This document shows, piece by piece, positions 42,667-54,600 of a DNA stretch of 64,000 nt (position 1 is the first letter of the stretch; the number at the start of each line of letters is the position of its first letter). Position numbers and translations under genes: made by a program. The DNA is from Neoarius graeffei (lineage: Eukaryota; Chordata; Actinopteri; Siluriformes; Ariidae): NCBI RefSeq assembly GCF_027579695.1, contig NC_083596.1:53024086-53088085 (forward strand), given 5' to 3'. Below the pieces are notes generated by a model, which had not been told where the DNA came from, made no database searches, and worked only from the letters and a program-made list of their open reading frames with translations.

Positions 42667-45600
42667 AACACACACGTGTGTGTGTAATATTTAATCTATG
42701 AGGCAGTAGCCACGAAAATGAAGCATAATTAAAAAATGAACAATTTAAAAATCACAGAAGTAAAATATACCAAGTGTCTGTACTTTTATATTATTCTACT
42801 CTAAGTTTTGGAAACTGAAACCTCCAAACCGAGGATGACAGACATACACGCTGTCGCCATGACCCAAACTCTTATTTCCCGGAAATGGCCCGGCGCTAGA
42901 GCTCAGTGGAACGCGCTTTCCCTCTGTAATAAGCATAAACATGTCTGAAAGTGATTTTCTTTAGTCTAGTCTATTTATTTTGAATGGTGAACTGAATTGT
43001 ACACGCTCACCAGCCATTTTAATCAGAACACATGTATGCGCAGTGCACGACTGTTGCATTCTTGCAGCACGATGACGTAGTGGCTAGTGCCTCTATATGA
43101 GGCAGTAGACACAACAAAAACGAGTTTGACCTTTTTGGTGACCTTCACTGGAGGTTCTATTTGAGACCAATGACCATCTATCCTGAAAGTTTCATGAAAA
43201 TTGATCCAGCCGTTTCCCCGTAATATCGTTAGCAAAAAACAAAGAAACCCGACCGAAAACAATACCTCACCCGGCTTACTCTGTAGCAGGTGAGGTAATG
43301 TATAAAACGATCAATATATTGTGGGATTTTAATAAATAAAATGATACTGAACCTATTATAATCCTACACTTTCACAATTTGGTCGTGTTTCAGGCAGTGT
43401 TTATTTCAGAAAAACAGGTTTTAGTTTAAAAAGAACCGCGCTATGATTATTGAAGACTTATTTCCTTCTGTTATCAGTCACTTGACACAAATGGAGCTGA
43501 GCAATTTCAGTGTCTTTTTTTTTTTTTTTGCGCATAAAATACATCAAACCTGTGTGTGTGTGTGTGTGTGTGTTTTAGGTTCAGGCAACAAGGAAAGGAA
43601 GCTGCTCAGCGAGGCGATCTAGAACTTTCTCTACGTTTTTTCCGCAAAGCGTTTGATTTGCAGCCGAGTGACAAAATACAGAGTCGAATCCATCGATTGG
43701 AGGAAGCCATAAAGGAACTGAATGCATCGGAGGAAGATGAGGAGTTTGTGGATGTGGTCAACAGTGGATTGATGATGTATAAAGGACTACACGATCAGCT
43801 GTATGAGCACCAGAAAGAGGGTGTGGCCTTCCTGTACAGCCTGCACGGAGACGAGCGGGGGGGTGGAATCCTTGCTGACGACATGGGCCTGGGTAAGACG
43901 GTGCAGGTTATTGGTTTCCTGTCGGCTATGTACGATGCAGAGCTGATCAAGCACACGCTTCTCGTCATGCCCACCTCCCTCATCAAGAACTGGCTAAGTG
44001 AATTTGAGCGCTGGACGCCTGGTCTTCGTGTCAAAGAGTTCCATGGCACCAACAAATCGGAGCGTAGCCGAAACCTGGAACGAGTCCAGCGAGGGAGTGG
44101 CGCTATCGTTACCACTTATCAAATGCTAATTAATAACTGGCAGCAGCTGGCATCGTTTAGAGGGCAGGAATTCTTTTGGGATTACATCATCCTAGACGAG
44201 GCGCACAAGATCAAAAGCTCCTCGACAAAGACCGCAAAGAGTGTGAGTGCAGTTCCGGCACGGCACCGCCTACTGCTCACTGGCACGCCCGTCCAGAACA
44301 ACCTGCGGGAGATGTGGGCACTGTTTGACTTTGCCTGCCAGGGTGCGTTGCTGGGCAGTGCCAAGACCTTTAAAGCAGAGTATGAGAATCCAATCACACG
44401 TGCGAGGGAGAAAGACGCCACGCCTGGAGAGAGAGCACTCGGGCTAAAGATCTCACAGAACCTGACCGAGCTCATCAGGCCGTACTTCCTGCGCAGAACC
44501 AAAGCTGAAGTACAGAACAGGAAGCAGCTTGCACACCGAGCCAAAGAGGAAGATAAGGAACAGGAAGTGCAGAATCGGAGTGTCAGAGTGAACGAGATCC
44601 CATCTCTAACGCGCAAGACGGATCTGATCGTGTGGACGTACTTGAGCGATGTTCAGGAGGATATCTACAGACAGTTCATCTCTCTGGACCATATTAAAGA
44701 GTTGCTGACCACCACACGATCGCCGCTTGCAGAGCTTACGGCCCTCAAAAAGCTCTGTGACCATCCCAGATTGCTCTCTGCCCGAGCTGTTGCACAGCTT
44801 GGACTTGGGGAAGGGTCAGGTGACTTCCACAAGGATGATGGCCAATCAGCTGCGAGCAGCATTGTGGGCGTGACTGAAGAGACGCTGATCGGTGAGTCGG
44901 GAAAGCTGCGTTTCCTGTTGAGTCTAATGGAGAGTCTGAGAGATGAGGGCAAGCGCACACTCATCTTCTCCCAGTCCAGGAAGATGCTGGACATCATTGA
45001 GCGTGTGTTGACCAACAGGAAGTTCTGTCTGCTGCGTGTGGACGGCACAATCACTCAACTTGCTGAGAGAGAAAGACGCATTGCTCTCTTTCAGACAGAC
45101 ACGCGCTACTCTGTCTTTCTGCTGACCACGCAGGTGGGCGGAGTCGGTCTCACCCTCACCGCTGCCAACAGGGTGGTGATCTTCGACCCCAGCTGGAATC
45201 CTGCAACGGATGCACAAGCGGTAGACCGAGCGTACCGTATTGGCCAGATGCATGACGTTGTCATCTACAGACTCATCACCTGTGGAACTGTGGAGGAGAA
45301 GATCTACAGACGACAGGTGTGTGTGGTGTTTTTATATTTAAAAAAAAAAAAAACACCTGTTCATAGATTTAGTGTAGATGATGAATTGTCTTAAAACTGT
45401 TTTAAAAGGAGTCAAACTTGAGGCCAGCGGCGTGGACTGGGACGATTCTTTAAATTCGTTTCTTAAGACAAGGATTTTTTAAGATGTTACCTTGACAGTT
45501 TCGGCGATAAACTTCCGCCTTCTTCAAAACAGTCACCAGATGTCGAGTGGTGACGTGCCTTATCAGCTGATGTTACTCTAAGGAGGCGTGAACGTCCCGC

Positions 45601-48600
45601 CCAATTTGACAGGTAGTTCACGCCTCCTGCTGTCAGGTCGCTCCTCCAGGACGGCGCTCCAGGTGTGCGACGGCGCGTACGCTCCCTCATCCCGGTTCAT
45701 CGTTCTCTGCGCACGCTTTCGTATCTCCACTGCCTCTAAAATCCAATGCTGGAATCTATTTTCTTCAGCGCGAATGACTCTGGCCTCTTCCCAAATCATT
45801 ATATGATTTTGCCGTTTACAGTGGTCTGAAATGGCTGATTTTAAGTTTTCTTGGTGTGCTTTCTTTTTCGGATCTTGTGAGTCTTTTTGTTTCTTTTTCA
45901 CATTCTATTTGGTGTTCTTTTTTGCGAGTATGGAAGCATCTGCCCGTTTCGCCAATATAAACTTTATTACATGAACGGCAAGGGATTTCATAGATGACGT
46001 TGCATTTATTGTCCAGTTGTATTTTATCTTTGGGGTGAACTAGCAGCTGTCGGAGGTTCTTGTATGGTTTGACCGGGGTGTTGATATGGCATTTCTTCAT
46101 GGATCGTTGGATGCGTTCTGTGACTCCTTTTATGTATGGTAGTGTGACAAAGCCTCGGTTTGTTTTTTGTGTTTTTCCTTGTTTGTTTTTTTTCCTTTGT
46201 TTGTGTCTGTAATTTCCCTTTTCGGATTGCCCACGGTGGATATTGGCAGTTTTTTAATGCCTGTTGGATGTGTTGTTCCTCCTCCTGTCTGTCTTTCTCC
46301 TCCGTGATGTTCTGTGCTCGGTCGTATAGTGTTCTGATTACTGACATTTTGTGTGCGATGGGATGTTCAGATGTCCAGAGTAGATATTGGTCGGTATGTG
46401 TAGGTTTTCTATATGTTGTGATTTTAATGTTCCCTTCTTCTGTGTGGTGTATTTTTAGGTCCAGAAAAGCTATTGTCTTAACCGTTTCCTCTTCGTGTGT
46501 GAATTTGATGTTGCCTGTCTTGTCTATGGAGTTTAGATGATCCGTGAGTTGTTGTGTGTGGCCTGTTTTGGTTATTTCAAGAATGTCATCAACGTATCTT
46601 TTCCAGAAGATAGGTTTGCAGTCATCCGGTGCTGTTTCTATGGCTCGGGTTTCCAGATCCTCCATGAAAAAGTTGCATAGAGTGGCAGATAGCGGGTCCC
46701 CCATTGCAAATCCCTCTTTTTGTCTGTAAATTGTGCCTCTGAATTGGAAATATGTGGATGTGGAAATGAAATGTAATAGTTTTATGTCCTGTGCTGTAAG
46801 TTTTGTGCGTTTTTTCAGGGTTCTGTCTGCTTTTAGCCGGTTTTCTACTATGTTGAGAGTGTTTGTGACCGGTGTTTTTGTAAAGAGGGATATGACGTCA
46901 TGTGATACGAAAATTTCATCCTTTTTAATCTTGATTTCCTTTAGTTCTTTCGCCAGTTGTTTTGAGTTTTTGCAGTGGTATTCCGTGAGTCCGAGGAGTG
47001 GTTTAATTATGTCTGCCAGCGTCTTGGAGAGGTTGTAGGTAACTGATCCTATACTGTCTACTATGGGTCTTAGTGGTGCTCCGGGTTTATGAATTTTCGG
47101 TGTGCCGTATATCCGGGGGGTGATGTCTGCTGTGGGGATGAGGTGGTTGTATGTTTGTTTATCAATTTTATTGTTGTCCATTAACGGTTTGAGTAATAGT
47201 TTGTCTTTTTTTCTTTTCCTCCGTCGGGTCTTTTTTGAGTATTTCATGTGTGTTTGGGTCCGTGAGCATTTCATTCATTTGTTTTTCGTATTGATTAGTG
47301 TCCATGATAATCGTGGTCCTCCCTTTATCAGCCGGCAATATTGTTATTTTCTTGTTCTTTGTAAGCGTTCCGATGGCTTCCATTTCCTGTTTAGTTGTGT
47401 TTCTGGGTGGCGGTTTAGCTGAGGTGAGGATGCCTGCTATTTCGTTTCTTAATGCGGCCTTCTGCCCTTGGTCCTGTAACATGTTGCATGCTAGTTCCGT
47501 GGCTAATATTAATTCTTCATTCGGGATTTTATTTGGTGTGATGGCATAGTTTAGTCCCCGTGAGAGTATAGTGTGTTCTGCTGTTGTTAGTGTGTGTTTA
47601 GACAGGTTGCAAATCCATTTTTCATTTATTTGCCTGTCCTTGCATTTATTTTGTTTCTTTTTGATAAGTCTATTTAGTTTTTTAATATGGCGTGTTTTTG
47701 TTTTTGAGAATGCTTGTTCTTGTATTATATTCAGATGTTCTTCCATATTTTTTTCCATGTCCCTGCTGAGTTTGTACCGGCGTTTGAAATCTTGTGTTCT
47801 TTGTGTTATTTCTGTATTTAAGTTGTTGATTTTGTTTGTCGTGCATCTAATTCTTTCTCTTACCAGAGTCATTCGCGCTTTTTCGATGGCTCTTTCCGCG
47901 TTTCTTGTTGGAATTGGATTTTTTATGTAGAGGCTTGCTGGAATGACGCCTTCGTCCCGGCAGCGGAGATGGTTTCTTTGTCGCGCCAATTTTTTCTTTA
48001 GCTTTTCCAGGTAGCGTACCTCTTTGGCACAATCTTCTCCATAACTTATTTTTAATATGTAGTGAAAGTTCATTATGTCTACCTATTGAAACTATTCTTT
48101 AAATTCGTTTCTTAAGACAAGGATTTTTTAAGATGTTACCTTGACGGTTTCGGCGATAAACTTCCGCCTTCTTCAAAACAGTCACCAGATGTCGAGTGGT
48201 GACGTGCCTTATCAGCTGATGTTACTCTAAGGAGGCGTGAACGTCCCGCCCAATTTGACAGGTAGTTCATGCCTCCTGGAGCGCCGTCCTGGAGGAGCGA
48301 CCTGACAGCAGGAGGCGTGAACTACCTGTCAAATTGGGCGGGACGTTCACGCCTCCTTAGAGTAACATCAGCTGATAAGGCACGTCACCACTCGACATCT
48401 GGTGACTGTTTTGAAGAAGGCGGAAGTTTATCGCCGAAACTGTCAAGGTAACATCTTAAAAAATCCTTGTCTTAAGAAACGAATTTAAAGAATAGTTTCA
48501 ATAGGTAGACATAATGAACTTTCACTACACGTGGACTGGGACGCTTCTGTGACCAACGAAGTCCTGTCTTTTCTCATACTAACTTGTATATCTGAGCAAA

Positions 48601-51600
48601 ATACGCTTCAAACAGTAAGGCAGATATTGAAGAACTATGTCAGGCATTTGCAGAGATGCCTACTAGTACAGATTGGCCGTATTTTGTACGGAAAAGTTAC
48701 GTAAATACGATGTTACGGCAAACAGTGTTATTCTGTACGGAATTCTAAAGTCTTAAAAAATTCCAGTGAGTTGTTTTTAAATGTCCAAGCGACTTTTTCA
48801 ATCCATGCGCGATTCACGGCTATTTATTTTTACGACAACCGCACATGCTGTGTGTGACATGCGCAGGTACCGCACATTTGTTCGCGCTATTTTCGCTCGG
48901 CATCACACACGCATGGTGTTGCTTCTCAATAGTGGAAATGAAACGCTCAGTATCGGGACAAGTGAAGCACAGGTCTCCGGTGTTCCTCCCACGATATACG
49001 GTAGAATGGCCGTGCGTTACACCCAGTCAAAAGGGCAATGGATACGCGCACTGCAAACTGTGTAGAACTGACATTAACATGGTGGTCGCGATGACTGCAG
49101 GCGGCATGTCAACTACAAAAAACATATGGAGTATGCTGAAATGGCGAGTCAGGCGGAAAGTAAATCTGGGGGTATTCAGCAGTTTTTTACGAAATCTGTG
49201 GATGAAAAGACACGGAACGTGACGCGTGCTGAAGCGGTGATGGTTGACCTGTGCTTGGAGTTGAACTTGCCAATTAGTGCCATGAAATGTGAGTTAAACT
49301 TATTCAGTTTCTTTTTACATGTATGATTTTTATTCACTGAAATATCAAACACTGGCTGTACTTCTTTAATTCAAAGTCTTTTTTCTTTTTGATACTTTTT
49401 ATTTAGTTTTTCAATTTAAGAAGAAAAAGAAAAAAAACAAAACAAGAAAAACAAGTTGACAACAAGCTGTCAAGAAAATAAAAAAAACAAAACAAAACAT
49501 GGGGGCTCCTCGATCGATACCGGTAAATCTATATTAAATGTCCAGTGTCTTTACTAGTTAATGTGACGCGCCCTCAATTGTTTTGATAAAAGCAGTCCAT
49601 TTCTCTCATTTCCTATGAAAAGTTGCTCCTCTAGATCTGAGAGAGAAAGTCATCTTTTCCATTAAACACGTTTCCTCTACCTTGTCCATCCATTGCTTAA
49701 TGCTTGGAGACTCAGCTTTATACCAGCATTTTTGTTATAGCTTTTTTACAAACCATCAGCAGTATTTTACATAGATACCAGTCTCTTTTAATAATCACAT
49801 TTTCATTAAAGACACAAAAATAGAGGATCTTCACATTGTTAGGAATTGTGTATCCCGAGATTTTTCCCATTGTAACACATATATTACCCCAGAAAGTTTG
49901 AATTTTGGGGCATAGCCAAAATATATGGGCGTGGTCTGCACTCATGTTTCCGTACTGCCTCCAGCACTGTTCTTGTGATTGAGAGAATTTGCTCTTTATA
50001 AAGGGTGTAATGATAAAACGAATCAAATTTTTCCAGCCAAATATTCTCCACTTCCTTGAACTTGTAGATGAATGCTGTGCACACCACATAAAGCGCCACT
50101 CCTCTTCTGATATTTCTGTTTAGTTCTTTCTCCCATTTTGCTTTAATGTATCCTGTGTTGATCCCATTTTGTTTCTGAAGACCTTGATAAATTTTTGAAG
50201 TTATTTTTCTATTCCTCTTTTTATAGGCTTCAGTCAGAATATCTATCACTGTATTGCCCTCTTTGGACAATGTTGGTCTGATTCTTTTATCATAATAACC
50301 TCTTATTTGCAGGTATCGGAAAAAGTCTTTGTTTTCTAGTCCAAATTCTTTTTGTAACTCTCTAAAACTTTTAAAGAGCCCTCTGTGGACTAATGTGCAT
50401 ATAGCTGTAATGCCCCTGTCCCACCATCGTCTGAATTCAGCATCTCTGATTCCTGGTTCGAATCTGGGATCTAGAGCAGGCCAAATTAATAATTTGATGT
50501 CACCCTCTATATTGTATTCTTTTACCATCTTGTTCCAGATAACCAGTGTTTGTTTGATAATTTCATTCTTGCTTTGCTGAGCCAATTTATTTCCTACCTC
50601 CCCTAATATTGACTGAATCCGACAACTTTCCATCTTGGCCTCTATGTCTTTCCACCTAGCCTGATATAGAGGGCAGCATGTACAGACCAGGAACCTTACT
50701 TGAGCTGCGTAAAAATATTGCTTCAGATTAGGCAAGGACAGTCCCCCCTCCTCTTTTGGTAATTGAAGTGTCTTATACTTGACCCTCGGTCTCTTTCCGG
50801 CCCAGATAAATCTAGATACAAGTTTGCCCCAGTATCTGAATTGTGTTTCTGGAATCAACTGTGGGATGGATTGGAAAAGGTACAACAGTCTCGGTACCAC
50901 ATTCATTTTTATTACCTCAATTCTTGTCTCAAAGTCCATGTTAAAGGCTGACCACCGCCCGATATCAGTCTTGACATTATTGTTAATGTTATTATAATTT
51001 ATTTCAAATGTTTTCATGTGGTCTTTTGCCACTGTCACACCCAGGTATTTAATAACTTTGGAATTCCATTTGATTTTGTATTTTTCTCTAATTTCTCAAC
51101 CTGGAGAATAATTCTGTGTAAGAATTTGTGTTTTTGCTATGTTTAATTTATAGCCTGAGTATTTACCATAGTCTTCTAATATCGACATAAGATTAGGAAA
51201 CGTCCTATCCGGGTCTTGGAGGGCCACAATAACATCAGCGAAGAGCCCTATCCGATGCTCTCGCTTTCCTATATGGATTCCTTCTAAGTTGTCGTTTTGC
51301 CTTATCATTTGTGCCAGCGGTTCAATAAATATAGCAAACAAGGTAGGGCTTAAACAGCATCCTTGGCGAGTTCCTCTCTGTAAAATAAATCTGTCAGTTA
51401 GGTGTCCATTAATTTTTATCCTTGCTGTTGGTTCATTGTAGAGGCCTTGGATACGTTGTATTATCTGTTTATGAATCCCTAGTTTGCCCAAAACCTGATA
51501 CAGAAACCTCCAATTGACGCAGTCAAAGGCCTTTTCTGCATCAAGGCTCACTAGTACTGCTCTCAGGCCCTGTTTTTGAATCTGATCTATTATGTGGAGG

Positions 51601-54600
51601 ATACGTCTAATGTTATCCTGAGTCTGCCTACCTGTAATAAAGCCTGACTGATCCTTGTCTCTCAAGTCGGACATAAAATTTTCAAATCTTTTTGAAATTA
51701 TTGAAGTAAAAATCTTATAATCCACATTTAGAATTGAAATAGGTCTATAGGATTCACAAAGTTCTTTATTTTTGCCTTGCTTTGGAATAACTGAAATTAT
51801 GGCCTCTCTCCAAGAGGGGGGCAGTTTGCCCTCGGTCAGAGTCAGATTGAAAGAACTCAGAAGTAGTGGGGTTAATTCCTCCCTAAATGTTCTATACCAC
51901 TCGCCAGGGAATTCTTCACTACCTGGTGTTTTGTTTGGTTTTAATCTGCTAATTGCGGCATCTAGTTCTTTTTTTTGAGCCAGATTCGTAATAGGTCTGT
52001 TTAATGAATCTTAGTTTTTTCTCAACCTCTTGACTTAAATTGTCATCTATCTGCTGTCTCACGTTGATTATTTGTTGTAAAACTGGTTTATCTTTATTAT
52101 TTTTATGTTGCTGTTCCAGCGATATTAATCGATTAACCAACTTCTTGTAGTCTTCCTCTCTAGCCTTTTTTTGGTAAGCTGCCCTCGCTATAAACCTCCC
52201 TCTCGTTACAGCTTTAACCGGGTCCCTAAGTATGGTAGAATCCACTGGGCTGTTCAAGTTGTTCTCCACGCAGTGTTTAATTTCTTTCTTCACCTCCTCC
52301 TGTGTTTTTTGGTTATTCAGCATACCCACATTTAATCTCCATAATGTATTTTTATTTCTTCTAGATAGTTGGATATTGAGGTAGATAACACTGTGATCGG
52401 ACAAGTCAGTTACCCCTATTTTACATTCCTGTACTCTGTCTATTGTATTCATAAAAAAATAGTCAATTCTGGAGTACATTGAGTGCGGGGCAGAGTAATG
52501 TGTGTAATCCCTCTCTAATGGATGCCATTCTCTCCAGACATCGAACATCCCCAATTCAGCTAGAGAGGTGTTGACAAGTTTTGATAAACGAGTCTTAGAT
52601 CTCTTATTTGTTGTGCCCAGTTTAGCATTCAAAATCATGTTGAAATCCCCCGCACATATTAGAATTCCATCATTTTCCTGGGTTATAATCTCAAACAATA
52701 ATTTCAAAAACTTTTGATCAGAGTTAGGTGGCACATAGACATTGACCAAAGTAACTAGATTATTATCCAGTTTCCCTTTTACTATTACATATCTCCCCTC
52801 TTTGTCGTTTATTTCTTTGATGACTTCAAAATTGACAGAGTTGGAAATTAATGTGGCGACTCCTCTCTTTGGACCTTTCTTAAATGAGCTAAAAAAAACC
52901 ATTTTTAAATCCAAATTTCCTCAATTTTTCGTGTTCTTGTTGAGTTAGATGCGTTTCTTGTAAGTATATCACCTGGATTTTTTTCTTTCCGCAGTTTTGC
53001 CATTACTTTTCCTCTTTTAATTGTATTGTTTAAGCCATTCACATTTAAGGACGCTATTCTCATGATGTTACATTGCATCACTTATAAAAATAAAGACAAA
53101 GGAAAACATTGGTAGCCCCACTAACAATGCCAAAACGTTGGCATGAAACAAACAGAGCAAATATAACAGATGGACTTCCAAACAATTGAGGAGCTCTCCC
53201 TCCTCACACAGTCTGATCCCGTTGGTGGATCTAGGGAAAACCCTCTTAAGTAAAGAGGGGCCTAACTTAGTAATGACCGGTCCTACAGTGAGGGTTATGG
53301 TCATTCTAAATGAGTCCAACGTTAGAATTTGGAAGAAAAACTTAAGTAACCCAGGCCTCCAATAGTCACTTTTCTTTTAGCATATGAATAGCAGGGTAAC
53401 CATTATTCTGACAACTAAAAAACACAGGCTATCAGAACATTCCTACCGGTTATTGCTTCATTGTATAATCGCTTATCTTAGTCAAAGAATCTTCGGAACT
53501 CTTGCAGCTTTTCCTTGGCTCGTGCAGCTGCTGTTGTGTGGCTCTTCCGGGGGGATCCCTCATTGGGCTGCCACTTCATTGCTGTGCGGAGCCGTGACTC
53601 CAGCCCGGCCGCCGCGGTCGTCGGTGTCGGAGTCTTCTCTGCGAGTCCGCGTCTCACTAGCTCCTCCTTCACCTCCTCCGCGCTGTTGTAGGTTCGGGGT
53701 CCCGTTTCCCAGTGGATCCTCATTCTGGTGAATGGTGTCTGGAACCGGATGCCCTTCTCCTTCAAGATTATTTTAGCAGCGTTGTACTCCTTTCTCTTTT
53801 GCACAACCTGTCACGTAGTCGTGGTCGAATGACAGGACTTTGTTTCCCAGCTGTATTTTCTTTTTCCATGCCTCTCTCAGAACTCTCTCTTTGGTAGAGA
53901 ATTCCAGAAAGTTCACAATAATGGGTCTCGGCTGGGCTCCGTCCGCAGGTTTCTGTGCAAGCGATCGATGCGCTCTTTGAATTTTAAAATCTTCCGGCAG
54001 GTGGAGCTCACGTCCGAACAGATCTTGAACAAACTTGGCCGCGGACTCGCCCTCCTCCCCCTCATTTACTCCGTATATACGGAGATTATTTTTCCTCGAT
54101 CTGGATTCCAAATCGGTTAACTTATCCTGAAGAGCTTTTTGTTCTCTCAGTGAGATGAGAAGAGCATTGTTAGCCTCCTGTGCCCAATGTTCCAGCTTTT
54201 CAATCCGCGACTCAGCCTCATTAATTCTGCCGCTCTGTAGCTGCTGTTCAGTGGCGACTTTAGCGAGTTGTCGGTTTATATCCTGTCTGAAATCATCCAA
54301 GTCTTTTTTCACGTCGCTCCTCAACGTTTCACCAAATGAGCGAAGGGCATCTTTTATTTCTTTTTTAAAATCCCTTATCTCCTTGCTGATAACTTCTAGC
54401 TCCGAGCCCATTTCTGCCTCGCTTCCAGCGAGGTGTGTTGTTTCATGGCCACCGTCATCTTCCATTACATGTTTAGCTAGCGGATCCTCCATTTCTTCTG
54501 TCGTCGGGTTTTTAGCCTGAGCAAGTCGAGTTTTCTTACCCGTCACAACTTACCCCGTCACATTACAGTTGGTGTGATTTCAAGCTGTGGTTATTCGAGT

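Larger units (their letters stand above)
45445..48529 (-). mobile_element. Penelope-like retroelement, full length, with 14-bp target duplication
   Basis: Flanked by CGTGGACTGGGACG (45,431-45,444 and 48,530-48,543). Pseudo-LTRs lie at about 45,445-45,650 and 48,057-48,276 in the same orientation, and a third, inverted copy at 48,277-48,528 makes a palindrome at the 5' end. The minus strand encodes an N-terminal basic region, a reverse transcriptase and a GIY-YIG endonuclease. Each pseudo-LTR has a hammerhead-like core (TTGAAGA, GGCG...CGCC, GAAAC). Copies of the pseudo-LTR are almost identical, suggesting a young insertion despite frameshifts. Confidence 0.92.

Noticed and set aside
42313-42701. 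Frames rich in Tyr/Ile/His/Thr on both strands
   Set aside because: Translations of a compound TG/TA microsatellite.
43795-45253. Minus-strand open frames of 106-144 codons opposite ercc6l exon 3
   Set aside because: They are shadows of a strongly conserved plus-strand exon in GC-rich coding sequence.
53384-54520. Plus-strand frames of 115-121 codons
   Set aside because: They are antisense to the L1 ORF1 coiled coil and have no independent support.
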